DNA of 64,000 nt, from assembly GCA_027343695.1 (NCBI GenBank), contig DAHWKJ010000083.1:1-64000 (forward strand), read 5' to 3'. The position numbers and the translations under genes were made by a program. This DNA is from Sulfobacillus sp. GTDB taxonomy: Bacteria > Bacillota > Sulfobacillia > Sulfobacillales > Sulfobacillaceae. This document shows, piece after piece, positions 51,419 to 63,912 of the stretch; positions within the stretch are counted from its first letter, which is position 1; every line of letters starts with the position of its first letter. The notes beneath the pieces are model-generated. The model was not told where the DNA came from. It saw only the letters and a program-made list of their open reading frames with translations, and ran no database searches.

Positions 51419-51463
51419 TGCGAATGAATCCTCCTTAATAAATAGGTTTCCGAATCCGTGCCC

Positions 51464-53539
51464 TTACTTCCGAGCCTTAATGACTTGTTCCGTGACATGT
51501 CTCGGGGCTTCTTCGTAGTGAGCAAATTGCATGGTGTAGGTACCGCGTCCCTGAGTGCGCGAACGCAAGTCGGTCGCATACCCAAACATCTCAGCCAGCG
51601 GGACGAATCCACGAATCACTTGGACTCCTCCAATACGCGGCTCCATTCCTTCAATACGCCCTCGCCGGCTATTGAGGTCACCAATGACGTCGCCCATATA
51701 TTCCTCGGCAACCACCACTTCGACCGCCATCACTGGCTCGAGCAGCACGGGGCTGGCTTTTTGCGCTGCAGCCTTGAACCCCATGGATCCCGCAATTTTA
51801 AACGCCATTTCACTCGAGTCGACTTCGTGATACGACCCATCAAATAGCGTTGCACGCAGGTCAATCGTTGGATATCCCGCTAAAACACCGGTATCGAGCG
51901 CTTCGCGAATCCCTTGCTCAACCGCCGAGACGTATTCTCGCGGAACCACACCTCCAACAATCTTGTTGACAAACTCGAAACCGGCACCGGGTTCCAGCGG
52001 GGCAACCCGAACCCACACATGACCATACTGTCCGCGGCCACCGGTTTGGCGGATAAACTTCCCTTCCGCCTCCACCTCTTTGCGAATCGTCTCTTTGTAG
52101 GCAACCTGTGGCTTACCCACGTTAGCCTGCACCTTAAATTCGCGCAAGAGGCGGTCCACAATAATTTCAAGATGGAGCTCGCCCATTCCCGCAATAATGG
52201 TTTGGCCGGTTTCTTGGTCAGTAAACATCCGAAAGGTCGGATCCTCTTCGGCCAGCTTGGCCAATGCCGTCCCCATCTTATCTTGGTCTGCCTTAGTTTT
52301 CGGTTCAATTGCCACCGAAATCACGGGCTCCGGAAACACCATCGACTCCAGCACGATCGGATGTTGCTCGTCCGCCAGCGTGTCGCCTGTAGTGGTATCC
52401 TTCAAACCAACCGCCGCCGCAATGTCTCCGGTATACACGGTGGTAATCTCCTCGCGGTGGTTGGCGTGCATCTGAAGAATGCGCCCGATCCGCTCCCGAC
52501 GGCCCTTGGTCACATTGTAGACATAAGACCCGGAACTTAAGGTTCCCGAGTAGACCCGGAAGAAGGCCAGCTTACCGACAAACGGATCGGTCATAATCTT
52601 AAACGCCAGCGCTGAAAACGGTGCATTATCGTCGACCTCTCGGTAAACCTCTTCCGCACCATCCACGCTATGGCCGCGAACCGCACCCACGTCCATCGGG
52701 GATGGAAGGTAACTCACCACCGCATCCAACAACGGCTGGACTCCCTTATTGCGGTACGAGGAGCCGCAGACCACAGGAACCATCTTGCTCGCTAAGGTAC
52801 CTACTCGAATCGCTGCCCGCAACTCATCTAGCCCGATTTCTTCGCCTTCCAAGTACTTTTCCATGAGCGCATCATCGGTGTCCGCGCAGGCTTCGACCAA
52901 CATTTGACGGCGTTCCGCACAAATCTCCTGAAGGTCTTCCGGAATCGGCTCAAATTCACCCCGGGTCCCGAGGTCATCTTGATAGAAGTAGGCTTCCATA
53001 CGAAGCAGATCCACGATGCCACGAAAACTATCTTCAGCCCCAATCGGCCACTGAATCGCCACCGGATTGGCCCCCAAGCGGGAACGAATCTGATTGATGC
53101 ACATTTCAAAGTCCGCCCCAACGACGTCCATCTTATTAATGTAGGCCAGCCGCGGCACTCCATATTTATCCGCTTGCCGCCACACCGTTTCAGACTGCGG
53201 TTCAACCCCGCCCTTCGCGTCAAAAACGGCGATAGCGCCATCTAGCACGCGCAAGGACCGCTCTACTTCGACTGTAAAGTCCACGTGCCCGGGCGTGTCG
53301 ATAATGTTAATCCGATGTTCCTTCCATTGAGCAGTCGTCGCGGCCGACGTAATCGTAATGCCCCGCTCTTGCTCTTGAACCATCCAGTCCATCGTTGCCG
53401 CACCGTCATGAACCTCGCCGAGCTTATGCACTCGTCCCGTATAGAACAAAATGCGTTCGGTCGTGGTTGTTTTACCCGCATCAATGTGGGCCATAATCCC
53501 GATATTGCGAGTCTTTTCTAAAGAGAACGCGCGAGCCAT
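51464..53539 (-). CDS. fusA: translation elongation factor EF-G
   Basis: [47 protein letters not shown]. Confidence 0.99.
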   Translation of the reverse strand: MARAFSLEKTRNIGIMAHIDAGKTTTTERILFYTGRVHKLGEVHDGAATMDWMVQEQERGITITSAATTAQWKEHRINIIDTPGHVDFTVEVERSLRVLDGAIAVFDAKGGVEPQSETVWRQADKYGVPRLAYINKMDVVGADFEMCINQIRSRLGANPVAIQWPIGAEDSFRGIVDLLRMEAYFYQDDLGTRGEFEPIPEDLQEICAERRQMLVEACADTDDALMEKYLEGEEIGLDELRAAIRVGTLASKMVPVVCGSSYRNKGVQPLLDAVVSYLPSPMDVGAVRGHSVDGAEEVYREVDDNAPFSALAFKIMTDPFVGKLAFFRVYSGTLSSGSYVYNVTKGRRERIGRILQMHANHREEITTVYTGDIAAAVGLKDTTTGDTLADEQHPIVLESMVFPEPVISVAIEPKTKADQDKMGTALAKLAEEDPTFRMFTDQETGQTIIAGMGELHLEIIVDRLLREFKVQANVGKPQVAYKETIRKEVEAEGKFIRQTGGRGQYGHVWVRVAPLEPGAGFEFVNKIVGGVVPREYVSAVEQGIREALDTGVLAGYPTIDLRATLFDGSYHEVDSSEMAFKIAGSMGFKAAAQKASPVLLEPVMAVEVVVAEEYMGDVIGDLNSRRGRIEGMEPRIGGVQVIRGFVPLAEMFGYATDLRSRTQGRGTYTMQFAHYEEAPRHVTEQVIKARK

Positions 53540-53557
53540 GATCTACGGAACTCCCTT

Positions 53558-54028
53558 CTACCAGCGGTAATGCGCAAAAGCCCTGTTTGATTCAGCCATG
53601 CGGTGAATTTCGTCACGCTTTTTGACGGCGCCCCCCGCGCTTTGCGAGGCATCAATAATCTCAGCAGCCAATCGTTCTTGCATGGTTCGTTCACCACGAG
53701 CCCTCGAATAGTTGACGAGCCAGCGCACCGCCAAAGACGTACGCCGGGTTGCCCGAACTTCCATCGGAACTTGGTACGTAGCACCACCCACACGCCGCGG
53801 ACGCACCTCAAGCAATGGGGTAACATTTTTCAAAGCGCCGTCAAAAACTTCCATCGCATCTTTTCCGGTTTTTTCGGCCACAATATCTAACGCGCCATAG
53901 ACAATCCGTTCGGCCAAACTTTTCTTTCCGTGTTGCATCACCTTGTTGATGACTTGGCCCACCAAGGGGCTACCATAAATGGTGTCCGGTGGCACTTCAC
54001 GGGGAGTAATCGATCCTCGCCTTGGCAT
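53558..54028 (-). CDS. rpsG: 30S ribosomal protein S7
   Basis: [44 protein letters not shown]; start at 54028. Confidence 0.97.
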   Translation of the reverse strand: MPRRGSITPREVPPDTIYGSPLVGQVINKVMQHGKKSLAERIVYGALDIVAEKTGKDAMEVFDGALKNVTPLLEVRPRRVGGATYQVPMEVRATRRTSLAVRWLVNYSRARGERTMQERLAAEIIDASQSAGGAVKKRDEIHRMAESNRAFAHYRW

Positions 54029-54038
54029 GAATTCCCTC

Positions 54039-54425
54039 CTACTTCTTCCCTGCTGCCTGGTTCTTCTTGGCGCCGTACTTTGAACGTCCTTGTTGACGCT
54101 TTTGCACACCGCCGGTGTCTAAAGTACCCCGGATAATGTGATAGCGAACACCCGGCAAGTCCCGCACCCGGCCTCCACGTACCAAAACCACGGAGTGTTC
54201 TTGTAAATTGTGCCCAATCCCAGGAATATACGCGGTGACTTCTTCCCCATTGGTGAGTCGCACACGCGCAACCTTCCTGAGCGCCGAATTTGGCTTCTTG
54301 GGGGTTACGGTTTTGACACTGACACACACCCCACGCTTTTGTGGGTTGCTGTGTAACGCCGGTGCCGTAGACTTCTTGTGCGATTTCTTACGCCCATGTC
54401 GGATTAACTGGTTAATCGTCGGCAC
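54039..54425 (-). CDS. rpsL: 30S ribosomal protein S12
   Basis: GTG start: (M)[23 protein letters not shown]...[17 protein letters not shown]. Confidence 0.97.
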   Translation of the reverse strand: MPTINQLIRHGRKKSHKKSTAPALHSNPQKRGVCVSVKTVTPKKPNSALRKVARVRLTNGEEVTAYIPGIGHNLQEHSVVLVRGGRVRDLPGVRYHIIRGTLDTGGVQKRQQGRSKYGAKKNQAAGKK

Positions 54426-54429
54426 GGCA

Positions 54430-54714
54430 TCATCCCCCTTCTTTAACCTGAGTTCCCGGTAGCGGTATGACAGCAGCACACGCCGCCCCCACCTGAATCC
54501 CGCATAAACGGCCTAACTCAACCATAGTGTCAATATAATAGAGCGGAACGTGGTGTGCTTGACTGGATGACACGACCTCTTTCACCACTTTTGGGTCGGC
54601 AGCCGTGGCCACGTAGACGCGCACCGCGTTACCTTGAGCAATCTTTTTCAAAGTCTCTCGTGCTCCGACAACGCGCTGCCGGGGGTCCCGAAGGATGTTG
54701 GTTTCCATCTTCAT
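54430..54714 (-). CDS. ribosomal L7Ae family protein
   Basis: [34 protein letters not shown]..., located upstream of rpsL as in Firmicutes. Confidence 0.92.
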   Translation of the reverse strand: MKMETNILRDPRQRVVGARETLKKIAQGNAVRVYVATAADPKVVKEVVSSSQAHHVPLYYIDTMVELGRLCGIQVGAACAAVIPLPGTQVKEGG

Positions 54715-54750
54715 ATCCTCCCGGCTAAACAGGCTGAGACACACTCGAAC

Positions 54751-54779
54751 ATTTTATCATCGTGAAGGGAGCGTGTCAA
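54751..54779 (-). promoter_or_regulatory. sigma-A-type promoter for L7Ae-rpsL-rpsG-fusA-tuf
   Basis: minus strand TTGACA (54774-54779) - 17 bp - TAAAAT (54751-54756). Confidence 0.8.
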
Positions 54780-54799
54780 CGCGCACGCTCCCTTGATCT

Positions 54800-57700
54800 T
54801 TATCGGTAGAGTTCGGTCTCCGTTTGCTCCAAATTGTCGCTCTGGTCCGAGGTAATCACCACGTTGCGGTAACGGGACATTCCTGTTCCCGCCGGCACCA
54901 ACTTGCCGATGATCACGTTCTCTTTCAATCCCAGCAACGGATCCCGCTTACCTTTGATCGACGCTTCGGTCAGCACCCGGGTGGTTTCTTGGAAGGATGC
55001 TGCCGACAGGAACGAATCCGTCGCCAGCGATGCCTTAGTGATTCCCAAGACCACCGGTTTGGCTACTGCCGGTTGCAATCCCCTAGCCATCACATCCGCG
55101 TTAGCATCCTCAAAGTCAAATCGGTCCACCAAAGCCCCCGGTAACAAGGCCGTGGCTCCGGCCTCATCCACCTTGACCTTGCGCATCATTTGGCGGACCA
55201 TCACTTCAATGTGCTTATCATTGATGTCCACCCCTTGGACCCGGTATACGCGTTGCACTTCATGCAACAGGTATTCCTGCACTCCATGCGGTCCTAGAAC
55301 CCTCAGTAAATCGTGCGGGTTGACCGAGCCCTCGGTAAGTTCTTGACCCTCTGCCACTTCATCACCTTCGCGGACCTTGATCCGAGACCCAAAGGGGATC
55401 GCATACGCCTGGGCTTGAGCTTCACCTTGGGTGTCACTCGACACCACAATTTCTCGACGTCCTTTGTTTTCTCCCAGATGAGCCCTACCTTTGGCCTCCG
55501 CGATGATAGCTTGGCCTTTCGGCTTTCTCGCTTCAAAGAGTTCCTCGACACGCGGTAACCCTTGGGTAATATCGTCTCCCGCCACACCACCCATGTGGAA
55601 TGTCCGCATGGTCAGCTGGGTTCCGGGCTCCCCAATACTTTGCGCCGCGATGATACCCACGGCCTCGCCTACCTCCACAATGTGGCCGGTGGCCAAGTTG
55701 CGGCCGTAACAGGCCACACACACCCCGAATCGAGCTTGGCAAGTGAGCACGGATCGCACGCGAACCTCTGTGAATCCGGCATCGACGATGGCGGTCGCGT
55801 CATCTTCCTCAATCATGTCATTGGTCTGGATGATTGTGGCTCCTGTTTGTGGATGCACCAAAGTCTCTGCCGCCACACGCCCCACTAACCGTTCGTATAA
55901 GACCTCAATGATCTGGCCGCCATCTTTGACATCCGAGACCAATGTCCCCCCGGTACTTCCACAGTCGAGTTCGCGTACAATAACGTCTTGAGCTACATCA
56001 ACCAGACGCCGGGTCAGATAACCTGAGTCGGCGGTTCTCAAAGCTGTGTCCGCCAATCCCTTCCGCGCTCCATGAGTGGACGTGAAGTACTCCAATACGG
56101 TCAGCCCTTCACGGAAGTTCGCCCGAATCGGCAGCTCGATAATACGACCCGAAGGGTCCGCCATTAATCCGCGCATACCAGCTAACTGCGATATCTGCTG
56201 AACGTTACCACGAGCACCAGACGCCACCATCATGTAGACCGAGTTGGTCGGATCCATTTTCTCCATTAAGGCTTGCGTAACCCGCTCTTTAGCTCGGGTC
56301 CAGATCTCGATGACGCGTTCATACCGCTCATCAGCCGTGATAAGACCGCGGCGGTACTGGCGAGCCAGTTGGATGACTTCATCCTCGGCTTCCTGGAGGA
56401 TCGCCCGTTTGGCTTCGGGAATATGAATGTCAGACACCGCGATCGTGACCCCGGCTCGCGTCGCGAAGGCAAAGCCTAGCGCCTTGATTCGGTCTAACAC
56501 TTCTGCTGTAATCTGATTCCCAAACATCCGAAATGTATCGGCCACGATGACCGCCAAGATCTTACGGTCTACCACCTTGTCGATGAAGCGCAGTTCTTTC
56601 GGCAACGCGTCGTTAAACAGGAATCGGCCCAGCGTGGAGGTCCTGCGCTCGCCGTCATAGCGCATCGTCACTTTGGCATGCAGGTCCAGCACCCCAGCAT
56701 GATACGCGAGCTCGCCTTCTTTCAGATCGCTCAAAAACATGCCTTCGCCCTTCACCTTTTCTAGCTCCATGGTGAGGTAGTACGAACCAATAACCATGTC
56801 CTGGGTCGGTGTGACCACGGGACGACCGTCTTTCGGGTTCAGAATATTTTGCGACGATAACATCAAAACCCGGGCCTCAGATTGCGCTTCTGCAGACAAC
56901 GGTACATGCACGGCCATCTGGTCGCCATCAAAGTCCGCATTATAGGCTGTACACACCAGCGGGTGGATCTGAATGGCGCGCCCTTCCACTAATACCGGTT
57001 CGAACGCTTGGATTCCCAATCGGTGCAAGGTAGGGGCTCGGTTTAGCAGAACGGGGTGTTCCCGAATAACATCCTCCAAAACATCCCACACCTCAGGCCG
57101 TACCCGTTCCACCATCCGCTTGGCGGACTTAATGTTATGCGCATAACCTTCATTAACAAGCTTTTTCATCACAAACGGCTTAAAAAGCTCCAGGGCCATT
57201 TCCTTAGGCAGTCCACACTGGTGCATTTTGAGCTTGGGCCCCACCACAATCACGGATCGGCCGGAATAATCCACGCGCTTTCCAAGAAGGTTTTGGCGGA
57301 ATCGCCCCTGTTTGCCTTTGAGCATATCAGACAAAGACTTCAAGGGCCGATTGCCAGGCCCCGTTACGGGACGACCACGGCGGCCATTATCGATCAAAGC
57401 GTCGACGGCTTCTTGTAGCATGCGCTTTTCGTTTCGCACAATAATGTCCGGCGCACCCAGGTCCAGTAGCCGCTTTAACCGATTATTGCGGTTGATCACC
57501 CTTCGGTACAGGTCATTCAGGTCGGAGGTCGCAAATCTACCCCCGTCGAGTTGCACCATCGGGCGCAAATCAGGCGGAATCACGGGAATGACATCGAGGA
57601 TCATCCACTCCGGCCGATTTCCAGACAGCCGGAACGCTTCGACGACTTCCAATCGGCGAATGGCTCGAATCCGACGCTGGCCGCTCGAACTTGTCAGCTC

Positions 57701-58279
57701 CTCACGCAATTCCACAGCCAGGCTCTCGAGGTCAAGTTCCATTAAGAGTTCCTTGACCGCTTCCGCGCCCATTGCCGCGCGGAAGTGCACGCCATACTTT
57801 TCACGGTACTCACGATACTCCGATTCCACCAACAACTGCTTTTTCATCAACGGTGTGGTTCCCGGTTCGATCACCACATACGAAGCGAAGTACAAAACCT
57901 TCTCCAAGGCTCGAGGGGACATATCCAATATCAGCCCCATCCGCGATGGAATGCCTTTGAAATACCAAATATGCGATACCGGAGCGGCCAATTCAATATG
58001 ACCCATCCGCTCCCTACGCACCTTAGAACGCGTGACTTCTACGCCACAGCGGTCACACACCACGCCTTTATAGCGCACACGCTTATACTTACCGCAGTGA
58101 CACTCCCAGTCCTTTTGAGGTCCGAAGATTTTCTCACAAAAGAGCCCTTCACGCTCGGGTTTTAGTGTGCGATAGTTAATGGTTTCGGGCTTTTTCACTT
58201 CGCCCTTGGACCATTCCCGGATTTGCTCAGGTGACGCTAGGGCAATCCGCATCGAGTCAAAGTTATTGACATCCAGCAT
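54800..58279 (-). CDS. rpoC: RNA polymerase beta' subunit
   Basis: [24 protein letters not shown] zinc motif, [12 protein letters not shown] catalytic motif. Confidence 0.99.
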   Translation of the reverse strand: MLDVNNFDSMRIALASPEQIREWSKGEVKKPETINYRTLKPEREGLFCEKIFGPQKDWECHCGKYKRVRYKGVVCDRCGVEVTRSKVRRERMGHIELAAPVSHIWYFKGIPSRMGLILDMSPRALEKVLYFASYVVIEPGTTPLMKKQLLVESEYREYREKYGVHFRAAMGAEAVKELLMELDLESLAVELREELTSSSGQRRIRAIRRLEVVEAFRLSGNRPEWMILDVIPVIPPDLRPMVQLDGGRFATSDLNDLYRRVINRNNRLKRLLDLGAPDIIVRNEKRMLQEAVDALIDNGRRGRPVTGPGNRPLKSLSDMLKGKQGRFRQNLLGKRVDYSGRSVIVVGPKLKMHQCGLPKEMALELFKPFVMKKLVNEGYAHNIKSAKRMVERVRPEVWDVLEDVIREHPVLLNRAPTLHRLGIQAFEPVLVEGRAIQIHPLVCTAYNADFDGDQMAVHVPLSAEAQSEARVLMLSSQNILNPKDGRPVVTPTQDMVIGSYYLTMELEKVKGEGMFLSDLKEGELAYHAGVLDLHAKVTMRYDGERRTSTLGRFLFNDALPKELRFIDKVVDRKILAVIVADTFRMFGNQITAEVLDRIKALGFAFATRAGVTIAVSDIHIPEAKRAILQEAEDEVIQLARQYRRGLITADERYERVIEIWTRAKERVTQALMEKMDPTNSVYMMVASGARGNVQQISQLAGMRGLMADPSGRIIELPIRANFREGLTVLEYFTSTHGARKGLADTALRTADSGYLTRRLVDVAQDVIVRELDCGSTGGTLVSDVKDGGQIIEVLYERLVGRVAAETLVHPQTGATIIQTNDMIEEDDATAIVDAGFTEVRVRSVLTCQARFGVCVACYGRNLATGHIVEVGEAVGIIAAQSIGEPGTQLTMRTFHMGGVAGDDITQGLPRVEELFEARKPKGQAIIAEAKGRAHLGENKGRREIVVSSDTQGEAQAQAYAIPFGSRIKVREGDEVAEGQELTEGSVNPHDLLRVLGPHGVQEYLLHEVQRVYRVQGVDINDKHIEVMVRQMMRKVKVDEAGATALLPGALVDRFDFEDANADVMARGLQPAVAKPVVLGITKASLATDSFLSAASFQETTRVLTEASIKGKRDPLLGLKENVIIGKLVPAGTGMSRYRNVVITSDQSDNLEQTETELYR

Positions 58280-58299
58280 TCAACCAGTCCCCTCCCGGA

Positions 58300-61200
58300 T
58301 TAGAACTCGTCTTCGTCTTCTTCTTCGACCTCAGAATCGGTGCTTTCCGAATCTTGGTCTTCCTGAGCCGTGTCTACCTGCGGTCCCTTGCGTAAAAAGG
58401 CATACGCGGTTTCCGCCTCACGATCGAAGTTCATCCCCGCACCCGGCTCAAATGATTCCGGCCGACCCCCCACGGAGTCCTCCATCAAGCGATGGAGATC
58501 TTGCCCCTCTGACTCCTCCGTGTTCTCGGGCAGTAACTCAAAGGGTCGCCCATCATTAACGGGTTCATCATCGAGCTCACGCAGCTCAATCTCTTCATCG
58601 AGCTCGTTAAGAATCTTCACGTCTAAACCAAGACTCTGAAGTTCCTTAATGAGGACCTTGAAGGATTCGGGCACCCCAGGTTCTGGGACATTTTCCCCTT
58701 TCACGATCGCTTCATACGTCTTCACGCGGCCTACAATGTCATCGGATTTTACGGTGAGCAACTCTTGGAGCGTGTAGGCGGCCCCATAAGCCTCTAGCGC
58801 CCAAACCTCCATCTCTCCAAAACGCTGCCCCCCGAACTGCGCCTTACCACCAAGCGGCTGTTGGGTGACCAACGAGTATGGGCCGGTGGAACGAGCATGG
58901 ATCTTGTCATCCACCAAGTGCGCCAGTTTCAGCATGTACACAATCCCCACCGTAATTTCACGGTCAAACGACTCCCCGGTGCGGCCATCGTAAAGCACCG
59001 TCTTGCCGCTTTCCGGAAGATTGGCACGTCGCAACATCCCCAACATGTCCTTTTCTCTGGCGCCATCGAAGACCGGCGTCGCCACTTTAAGTCCCAAAGC
59101 CCGAGCTGCCCAACCCAGATGTGTTTCCAGCACCTGCCCAATATTCATGCGGCTAGGCACGCCCAGTGGGTTTAAGACAATCTCGACGGGGGTTCCATCG
59201 GGTAAGAACGGCATATCTTCCTCAGGGAGAATTCGCGAAATGACTCCCTTATTCCCATGACGTCCGGCCATCTTGTCGCCTTCGGAAATCTTTCGCTTTT
59301 GGGCGATATACACTTGCACCAACTGGTTGACGCCCGGCGACAACTCGTCGCCTTGTTCTCGCGTAAAGACCTTGACGTCCACAATAATCCCCGACTCCCC
59401 ATGGGGTACTCGCAGCGAGGTGTCTCGGACTTCCCGCGCCTTTTCTCCAAAAATCGCCCGCAATAGACGTTCTTCCGCTGTTAGTTCGGTTTCGCCCTTC
59501 GGAGTAACCTTGCCCACCAAGATGTCGCCAGGACGGATCTCAGCTCCAATCCGGATAATTCCGCGGTCGTCAAGGTCTCGAAGCACCTCTTCCCCCACGT
59601 TGGGGATATCCCGGGTAATTTCTTCCGGACCCAACTTGGTGTCCCGCGCATCGCATTCATACTCTTCAATATGAATCGATGTAAACACGTCATCCTTCAC
59701 CAACTTCTCGCTGAGCAAAATCGCATCTTCGTAGTTGTAACCTTCCCACGGCATGAAAGCCACCAATACATTGCGACCCAGCGCCAACTCTCCCTTATCG
59801 GTTGAGGGCCCATCGGCAATGACATCGCCAGCGCGAACCCGCTGTCCTTTACGAGCGATAGGCTTTTGATTGATGCAGGTGCCTTGGTTGGACCGGGTAA
59901 ATTTGAGCAACTTGTGGGTCGAGATGGTATGGTCATCGTTCTTAATGACTATCTGGTCGGCTGCCACCCGATCGACAATCCCGTCTTTTCCCGCAATCGC
60001 CACCACCCCAGAATCCCGAGCCGCTTTGCCTTCCATACCAGTTCCTACCACAGGAGAATCGGTGACCAGAAGCGGCACCGCCTGGCGTTGCATGTTGGCC
60101 CCCATCAAGGCTCGGTTGGCGTCGTCGTGCTCCAAAAACGGAATTAACGCGGTCGCAATGGACACCACCTGTTTTGGAGACACATCCATGAAGTCCACTC
60201 GATTGGGGGTTTCCTCCAAAATTTCGTGACGCGACCGCACGGTCACTCGTTCAGCCAGAAAGTGCCCGTCTTCCGCCAATGGTTCGTTGGCCTGGGCGAT
60301 AACGGTGTCATCTTCTTCATCGGCCGTCAGGTAGACAATATCCGCGGTGACCATCCCTTGTTCCTTGTCCACTCGCCGATACGGAGTTTCGATAAACCCA
60401 AATTCATTAATCCGGGCAAATGTCGACAAAGAACCAATCAGCCCGATGTTGGGTCCTTCAGGGGTTTCAATCGGGCACATCCGGCCATAATGGGAATGGT
60501 GCACGTCACGGACTTCGAATCCCGCACGTTCTCGCGACAGTCCCCCCGGTCCTAATGCTGAAAGTCGACGCTTGTGCGTAAGCTCGGCCAACGGATTGGT
60601 CTGGTCCATGAACTGAGACAACTGTGACGATCCAAAAAACTCTTTGACCGCTGCCACCACGGGGCGAATGTTAATCAGGGCTTGGGGCGTAATCGATTCC
60701 ATATCTTGAATGGTCATCCGCTCCCGGACCACCCGTTCCATCCGGCTCAAACCCACTCGAAATTGATTCTGCAACAATTCTCCCACCGAACGCAGCCGCC
60801 GGTTCCCCAAGTGGTCAATGTCATCCGTGGTTCCAATGCGTTCAAAAAGTGTCATCATGTAGTTTAAACAGGCGACAATATCGTCGCGCGTAATGGTTTT
60901 GTTGCCGGTCTCAGGAAGACCGTTCGACACCACGAGGACCTGCTGTCCGTTGTGCAGTTCGACTAAGATTTGGTGGACATGGGCGGCATCGAGCATTTCT
61001 GCCGTGACGCGGTCGATGTGATCCCCTTCCCGAACCAAAATCTCTCCAGTTTCCGGGTGCACTACAGTCTCTTTGGCAGTGGTTCCCACGACCCGGCGCC
61101 TCAACCCCAGCTTTTTATTGATCTTGTATCGACCAACGCCTGCAAGGTCGTAACGCTTGGGTTCGAAAAACAGCGACTGCAAGAGGCTCCGCGAACTCTC

Positions 61201-61938
61201 CACGGTAGGAGGTTCACCCGGGCGCAAGCGCCGATAAATTTCGATCAAGGCTTCTTCTTCATTTTTTGTGGTGTCTTTCTCTAACGTGGTACGAATTCGC
61301 GCGTCGTCCCCTAACATCTCGATAATTTGCGCATCCGTACCAAAGCCCAAAGCCCGCATTAAAATGGTTGCAGGCAATTTACGCGTCCGATCAATCCGCA
61401 CCGATAGAACATCGTTGCTATCTGATTCAAATTCCAACCATGCTCCCCGATTAGGAATAATCGTGGCGAAAAAGAGAGGCTTGCCGGATGCGTCGAGCTG
61501 TTCACCAAAGTACACCCCAGGCGAGCGCACCAGTTGGCTCACGATGACCCGCTCGGCTCCATTAATAATAAATGTGCCCTTATCCGTCATAAGCGGAAAG
61601 TCGCCCATGAACACGTCTTGTTCCTTAACCTCTCCGGTTTCTTTGTTAATCAGCCGGACCCGCACATGTAAAGGGGCGGAATAGGTTACGTCGCGCGCCT
61701 TACACTCCTCAACGCTATATTTTTCGGGCTTCAGCGCATAGTCTACAAACTCGAGAATCAGGTTCCCCGTAAAGTCTTGAATCGGAGAAATATCCCGAAA
61801 CATGTCTTTAAGACCCTCTCGCAAAAACCACTTGTAGGAGTTCTGCTGAATCTCGATGAGGTTCGGCATGGTCAAAACCTCGTTGATGCTAGCGAAACTC
61901 AGGCGTTCAGGACGCACACTCTCCAGGGGATACGCCAT
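58300..61938 (-). CDS. rpoB: RNA polymerase beta subunit
   Basis: [47 protein letters not shown] rif-region; acidic C-terminal tail. Confidence 0.99.
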   Translation of the reverse strand: MAYPLESVRPERLSFASINEVLTMPNLIEIQQNSYKWFLREGLKDMFRDISPIQDFTGNLILEFVDYALKPEKYSVEECKARDVTYSAPLHVRVRLINKETGEVKEQDVFMGDFPLMTDKGTFIINGAERVIVSQLVRSPGVYFGEQLDASGKPLFFATIIPNRGAWLEFESDSNDVLSVRIDRTRKLPATILMRALGFGTDAQIIEMLGDDARIRTTLEKDTTKNEEEALIEIYRRLRPGEPPTVESSRSLLQSLFFEPKRYDLAGVGRYKINKKLGLRRRVVGTTAKETVVHPETGEILVREGDHIDRVTAEMLDAAHVHQILVELHNGQQVLVVSNGLPETGNKTITRDDIVACLNYMMTLFERIGTTDDIDHLGNRRLRSVGELLQNQFRVGLSRMERVVRERMTIQDMESITPQALINIRPVVAAVKEFFGSSQLSQFMDQTNPLAELTHKRRLSALGPGGLSRERAGFEVRDVHHSHYGRMCPIETPEGPNIGLIGSLSTFARINEFGFIETPYRRVDKEQGMVTADIVYLTADEEDDTVIAQANEPLAEDGHFLAERVTVRSRHEILEETPNRVDFMDVSPKQVVSIATALIPFLEHDDANRALMGANMQRQAVPLLVTDSPVVGTGMEGKAARDSGVVAIAGKDGIVDRVAADQIVIKNDDHTISTHKLLKFTRSNQGTCINQKPIARKGQRVRAGDVIADGPSTDKGELALGRNVLVAFMPWEGYNYEDAILLSEKLVKDDVFTSIHIEEYECDARDTKLGPEEITRDIPNVGEEVLRDLDDRGIIRIGAEIRPGDILVGKVTPKGETELTAEERLLRAIFGEKAREVRDTSLRVPHGESGIIVDVKVFTREQGDELSPGVNQLVQVYIAQKRKISEGDKMAGRHGNKGVISRILPEEDMPFLPDGTPVEIVLNPLGVPSRMNIGQVLETHLGWAARALGLKVATPVFDGAREKDMLGMLRRANLPESGKTVLYDGRTGESFDREITVGIVYMLKLAHLVDDKIHARSTGPYSLVTQQPLGGKAQFGGQRFGEMEVWALEAYGAAYTLQELLTVKSDDIVGRVKTYEAIVKGENVPEPGVPESFKVLIKELQSLGLDVKILNELDEEIELRELDDEPVNDGRPFELLPENTEESEGQDLHRLMEDSVGGRPESFEPGAGMNFDREAETAYAFLRKGPQVDTAQEDQDSESTDSEVEEEDEDEF

Positions 61939-62030
61939 CCACTGTCAGCTCCTTGTTCTCCGATTTGGTTTCCTAAAAATGACATGGGATGAATTGGCTT
62001 ATAAAATATGGCAAGTTTAAACAGTATCAC

Positions 62031-62076
62031 AAGCCCACCCTCAGGTCAAGGGCAATCGCGACCTGAAGGAGGGCTT
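62031..62076 (-). terminator. rplL-rpoB intergenic attenuator/processing hairpin
   Basis: AAGCCCTCCTTCAGGTC ... GACCTGAGGGTGGGCTT, about 15 of 17 positions paired plus one wobble, no T-tract. Confidence 0.65.
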
Positions 62077-62095
62077 CTGTGTTACTGTCTAAGCC

Positions 62096-62485
62096 TTATT
62101 TCACTTGCGCCGTGGCGCCAGCTTCCTCAAGCTTAGCTTTTGCCGCTTCGGCATCCGCCTTAGCGATCTTTTCTTTAACAGGCTTGGGAGCTCCATCGAC
62201 CAAAGCTTTGGCTTCGGTCAAAGATAGGCCCGTCAATTCACGTACGGCTTTAATGACTTGGACCTTCTTGTCGCCAGCGCCAGTTAAGATGACGTCAAAC
62301 TCTGTCTGTTCAACCTCTTCCGCCGCACTCGCGCCACCTGCTGCCGCAGGAGCAGCTGCCGCCACGGCGACCGGGGCTGCCGCGGTCACGCCAAACTCCT
62401 CTTCCAATGCTTTAACCAACTGCGACAGTTCAAGCACGTTCATGCCCTTTACTAACTCAATAATTTCTTCGACCTTTGCCATCAA
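62096..62485 (-). CDS. rplL: 50S ribosomal protein L7/L12
   Basis: Ala-rich hinge; [47 protein letters not shown]-like C-terminal domain. Confidence 0.98.
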   Translation of the reverse strand: MMAKVEEIIELVKGMNVLELSQLVKALEEEFGVTAAAPVAVAAAAPAAAGGASAAEEVEQTEFDVILTGAGDKKVQVIKAVRELTGLSLTEAKALVDGAPKPVKEKIAKADAEAAKAKLEEAGATAQVK

Positions 62486-62510
62486 TCTTCCTCCTCCGAG
62501 ACCCTGGAAA

Positions 62511-63041
62511 TTACGCCGGATTCTCTTGTTCTTTTTGGATGCGCACCTGGTCCAAGACCCGCGCTAAGTTGCCTAACGGAGCATTTAATACCCATGCCAG
62601 CTGTTGAATCGGGGCATTGAAGGTTCCCACCACTTTACTGAGGAGCACCTCACGACTGGGCAAATCTGAAAGTTCACGAACTCCTCGCGCATCGAAGGCT
62701 TGTTTGCCTAAGATGCCCGCTTTGATTTCAATCTTTCGCAGTTCCCGCGCTGCCTGCGACATCATCTTGGCAGGAGCTACGGGATCGTCGTACGAAAAAG
62801 CGACCGCAGTCGGTCCTTTTAAGAACGGGTCTAGTCCTTCGATCCCCACCTCGTTGGCCGCCCGTTGAATCAGAGTGTTTTTGATGACTTTGAGCGTCAC
62901 ACCGCTTTTGCGCAATTGGGCTCGTAACTGGCCGAATTGTTGCACGGTAATCCCACGGTAATCTGCGAGCACCACACCTTGAGCACTCTCAAGGTTTTGG
63001 CGCGTCTCTTCAATAACCGCCGCTTTTTGGGGTGTTGGCAT
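62511..63041 (-). CDS. rplJ: 50S ribosomal protein L10
   Basis: [37 protein letters not shown]. Confidence 0.97.
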   Translation of the reverse strand: MPTPQKAAVIEETRQNLESAQGVVLADYRGITVQQFGQLRAQLRKSGVTLKVIKNTLIQRAANEVGIEGLDPFLKGPTAVAFSYDDPVAPAKMMSQAARELRKIEIKAGILGKQAFDARGVRELSDLPSREVLLSKVVGTFNAPIQQLAWVLNAPLGNLARVLDQVRIQKEQENPA

Positions 63042-63176
63042 TGGTTCACCTCCTCAAAAAAAATAACCTCAACCCGAAGACAGGGAGAGGAAATGGCATC
63101 AAATCCATTCCAAATTTCTACCTGGATGGGAGATTAAGCCGCGATGCGGCACCCATCGTCTTGGGCTACGAGGATG

Positions 63177-63206
63177 ACCATACCATATTGAGAAGAAGAC
63201 CGTCAA
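63177..63206 (-). promoter_or_regulatory. candidate promoter of rplJ-rplL-rpoBC
   Basis: TTGACG (63201-63206) - 18 bp - TATGGT (63177-63182), giving a leader of about 130 nt. Confidence 0.55.
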
Positions 63207-63375
63207 GGAAATTTGCCGCTCGTCAGAGATGCCTCACAACACGACGAGGGCGACGTGCGGGGTGACGACCGCGGGACAACATCCCGGGCAATTTGGGCCG
63301 GGCTCCGAGGATCACCCGACGCAAAGCGCATGATGTGCCGATATTCGGCCGCGTTCGTAGCCCCTACCGGATAGC

Positions 63376-63912
63376 CTAGGCCCGGTCCCCGGGCCACGTA
63401 CGGACCGCTTGCCAGTGCGAACCCTCACGCTGCACTTGGTACACATCGGGATGGGTCAGATGGGCCCAAGTCTTGAATCCTACCGTCGGGTCGAGGTGGT
63501 GCAGCAAGAGCGTCAGGAGGTTTCCATGCGTAACCAGGACCACACGGTCCTGCGGCGCTTCCACGGCATCCTGCCAAGCCCCTATGGCCCGCTCCGCGGC
63601 GGTGCGGCTCGACTCGCCGCCCGGGAAGGTGAGGCCAGGATTGGTAAAGGTGGATTGCAGGGCCTCAAGCCAATTGTCCAACGGTTGCCCCGACAACACC
63701 CGCTCAACCAACCGGTCATCGGTTTCCACCGGGAGGCCTAGTTGGGCGGCCAACGGTTCCAAAGTCATCCGTGCGCGCCGATAGGGACTAGTGATGAGCC
63801 GTTGGGGTTGGCGCGGCACCAAGAACTTCGCAAGATCCTCTGCTTGCTGCATTCCCCGGGGCGTCAACGCGGCGTCGGGATCCTGGCCGAATGCCGCCGC
63901 ATGGCGGACCAC
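63376..63912 (-). CDS. histidine phosphatase family protein
   Basis: VRHAAA, TSPYRRARMTLEPLA, VVLVTHGNLLTLLL; true start may lie upstream. Confidence 0.88.
   Translation of the reverse strand: MVRHAAAFGQDPDAALTPRGMQQAEDLAKFLVPRQPQRLITSPYRRARMTLEPLAAQLGLPVETDDRLVERVLSGQPLDNWLEALQSTFTNPGLTFPGGESSRTAAERAIGAWQDAVEAPQDRVVLVTHGNLLTLLLHHLDPTVGFKTWAHLTHPDVYQVQREGSHWQAVRTWPGDRA

Noticed and set aside
54290-54330. Streptomycin-resistance change in rpsL
   Set aside because: [11 protein letters not shown] is the ordinary sequence at the K43-equivalent site.
60541-60640. Rifampicin-resistance changes in rpoB
   Set aside because: The cluster [29 protein letters not shown] retains the usual susceptible residues (S, D, H, S positions).
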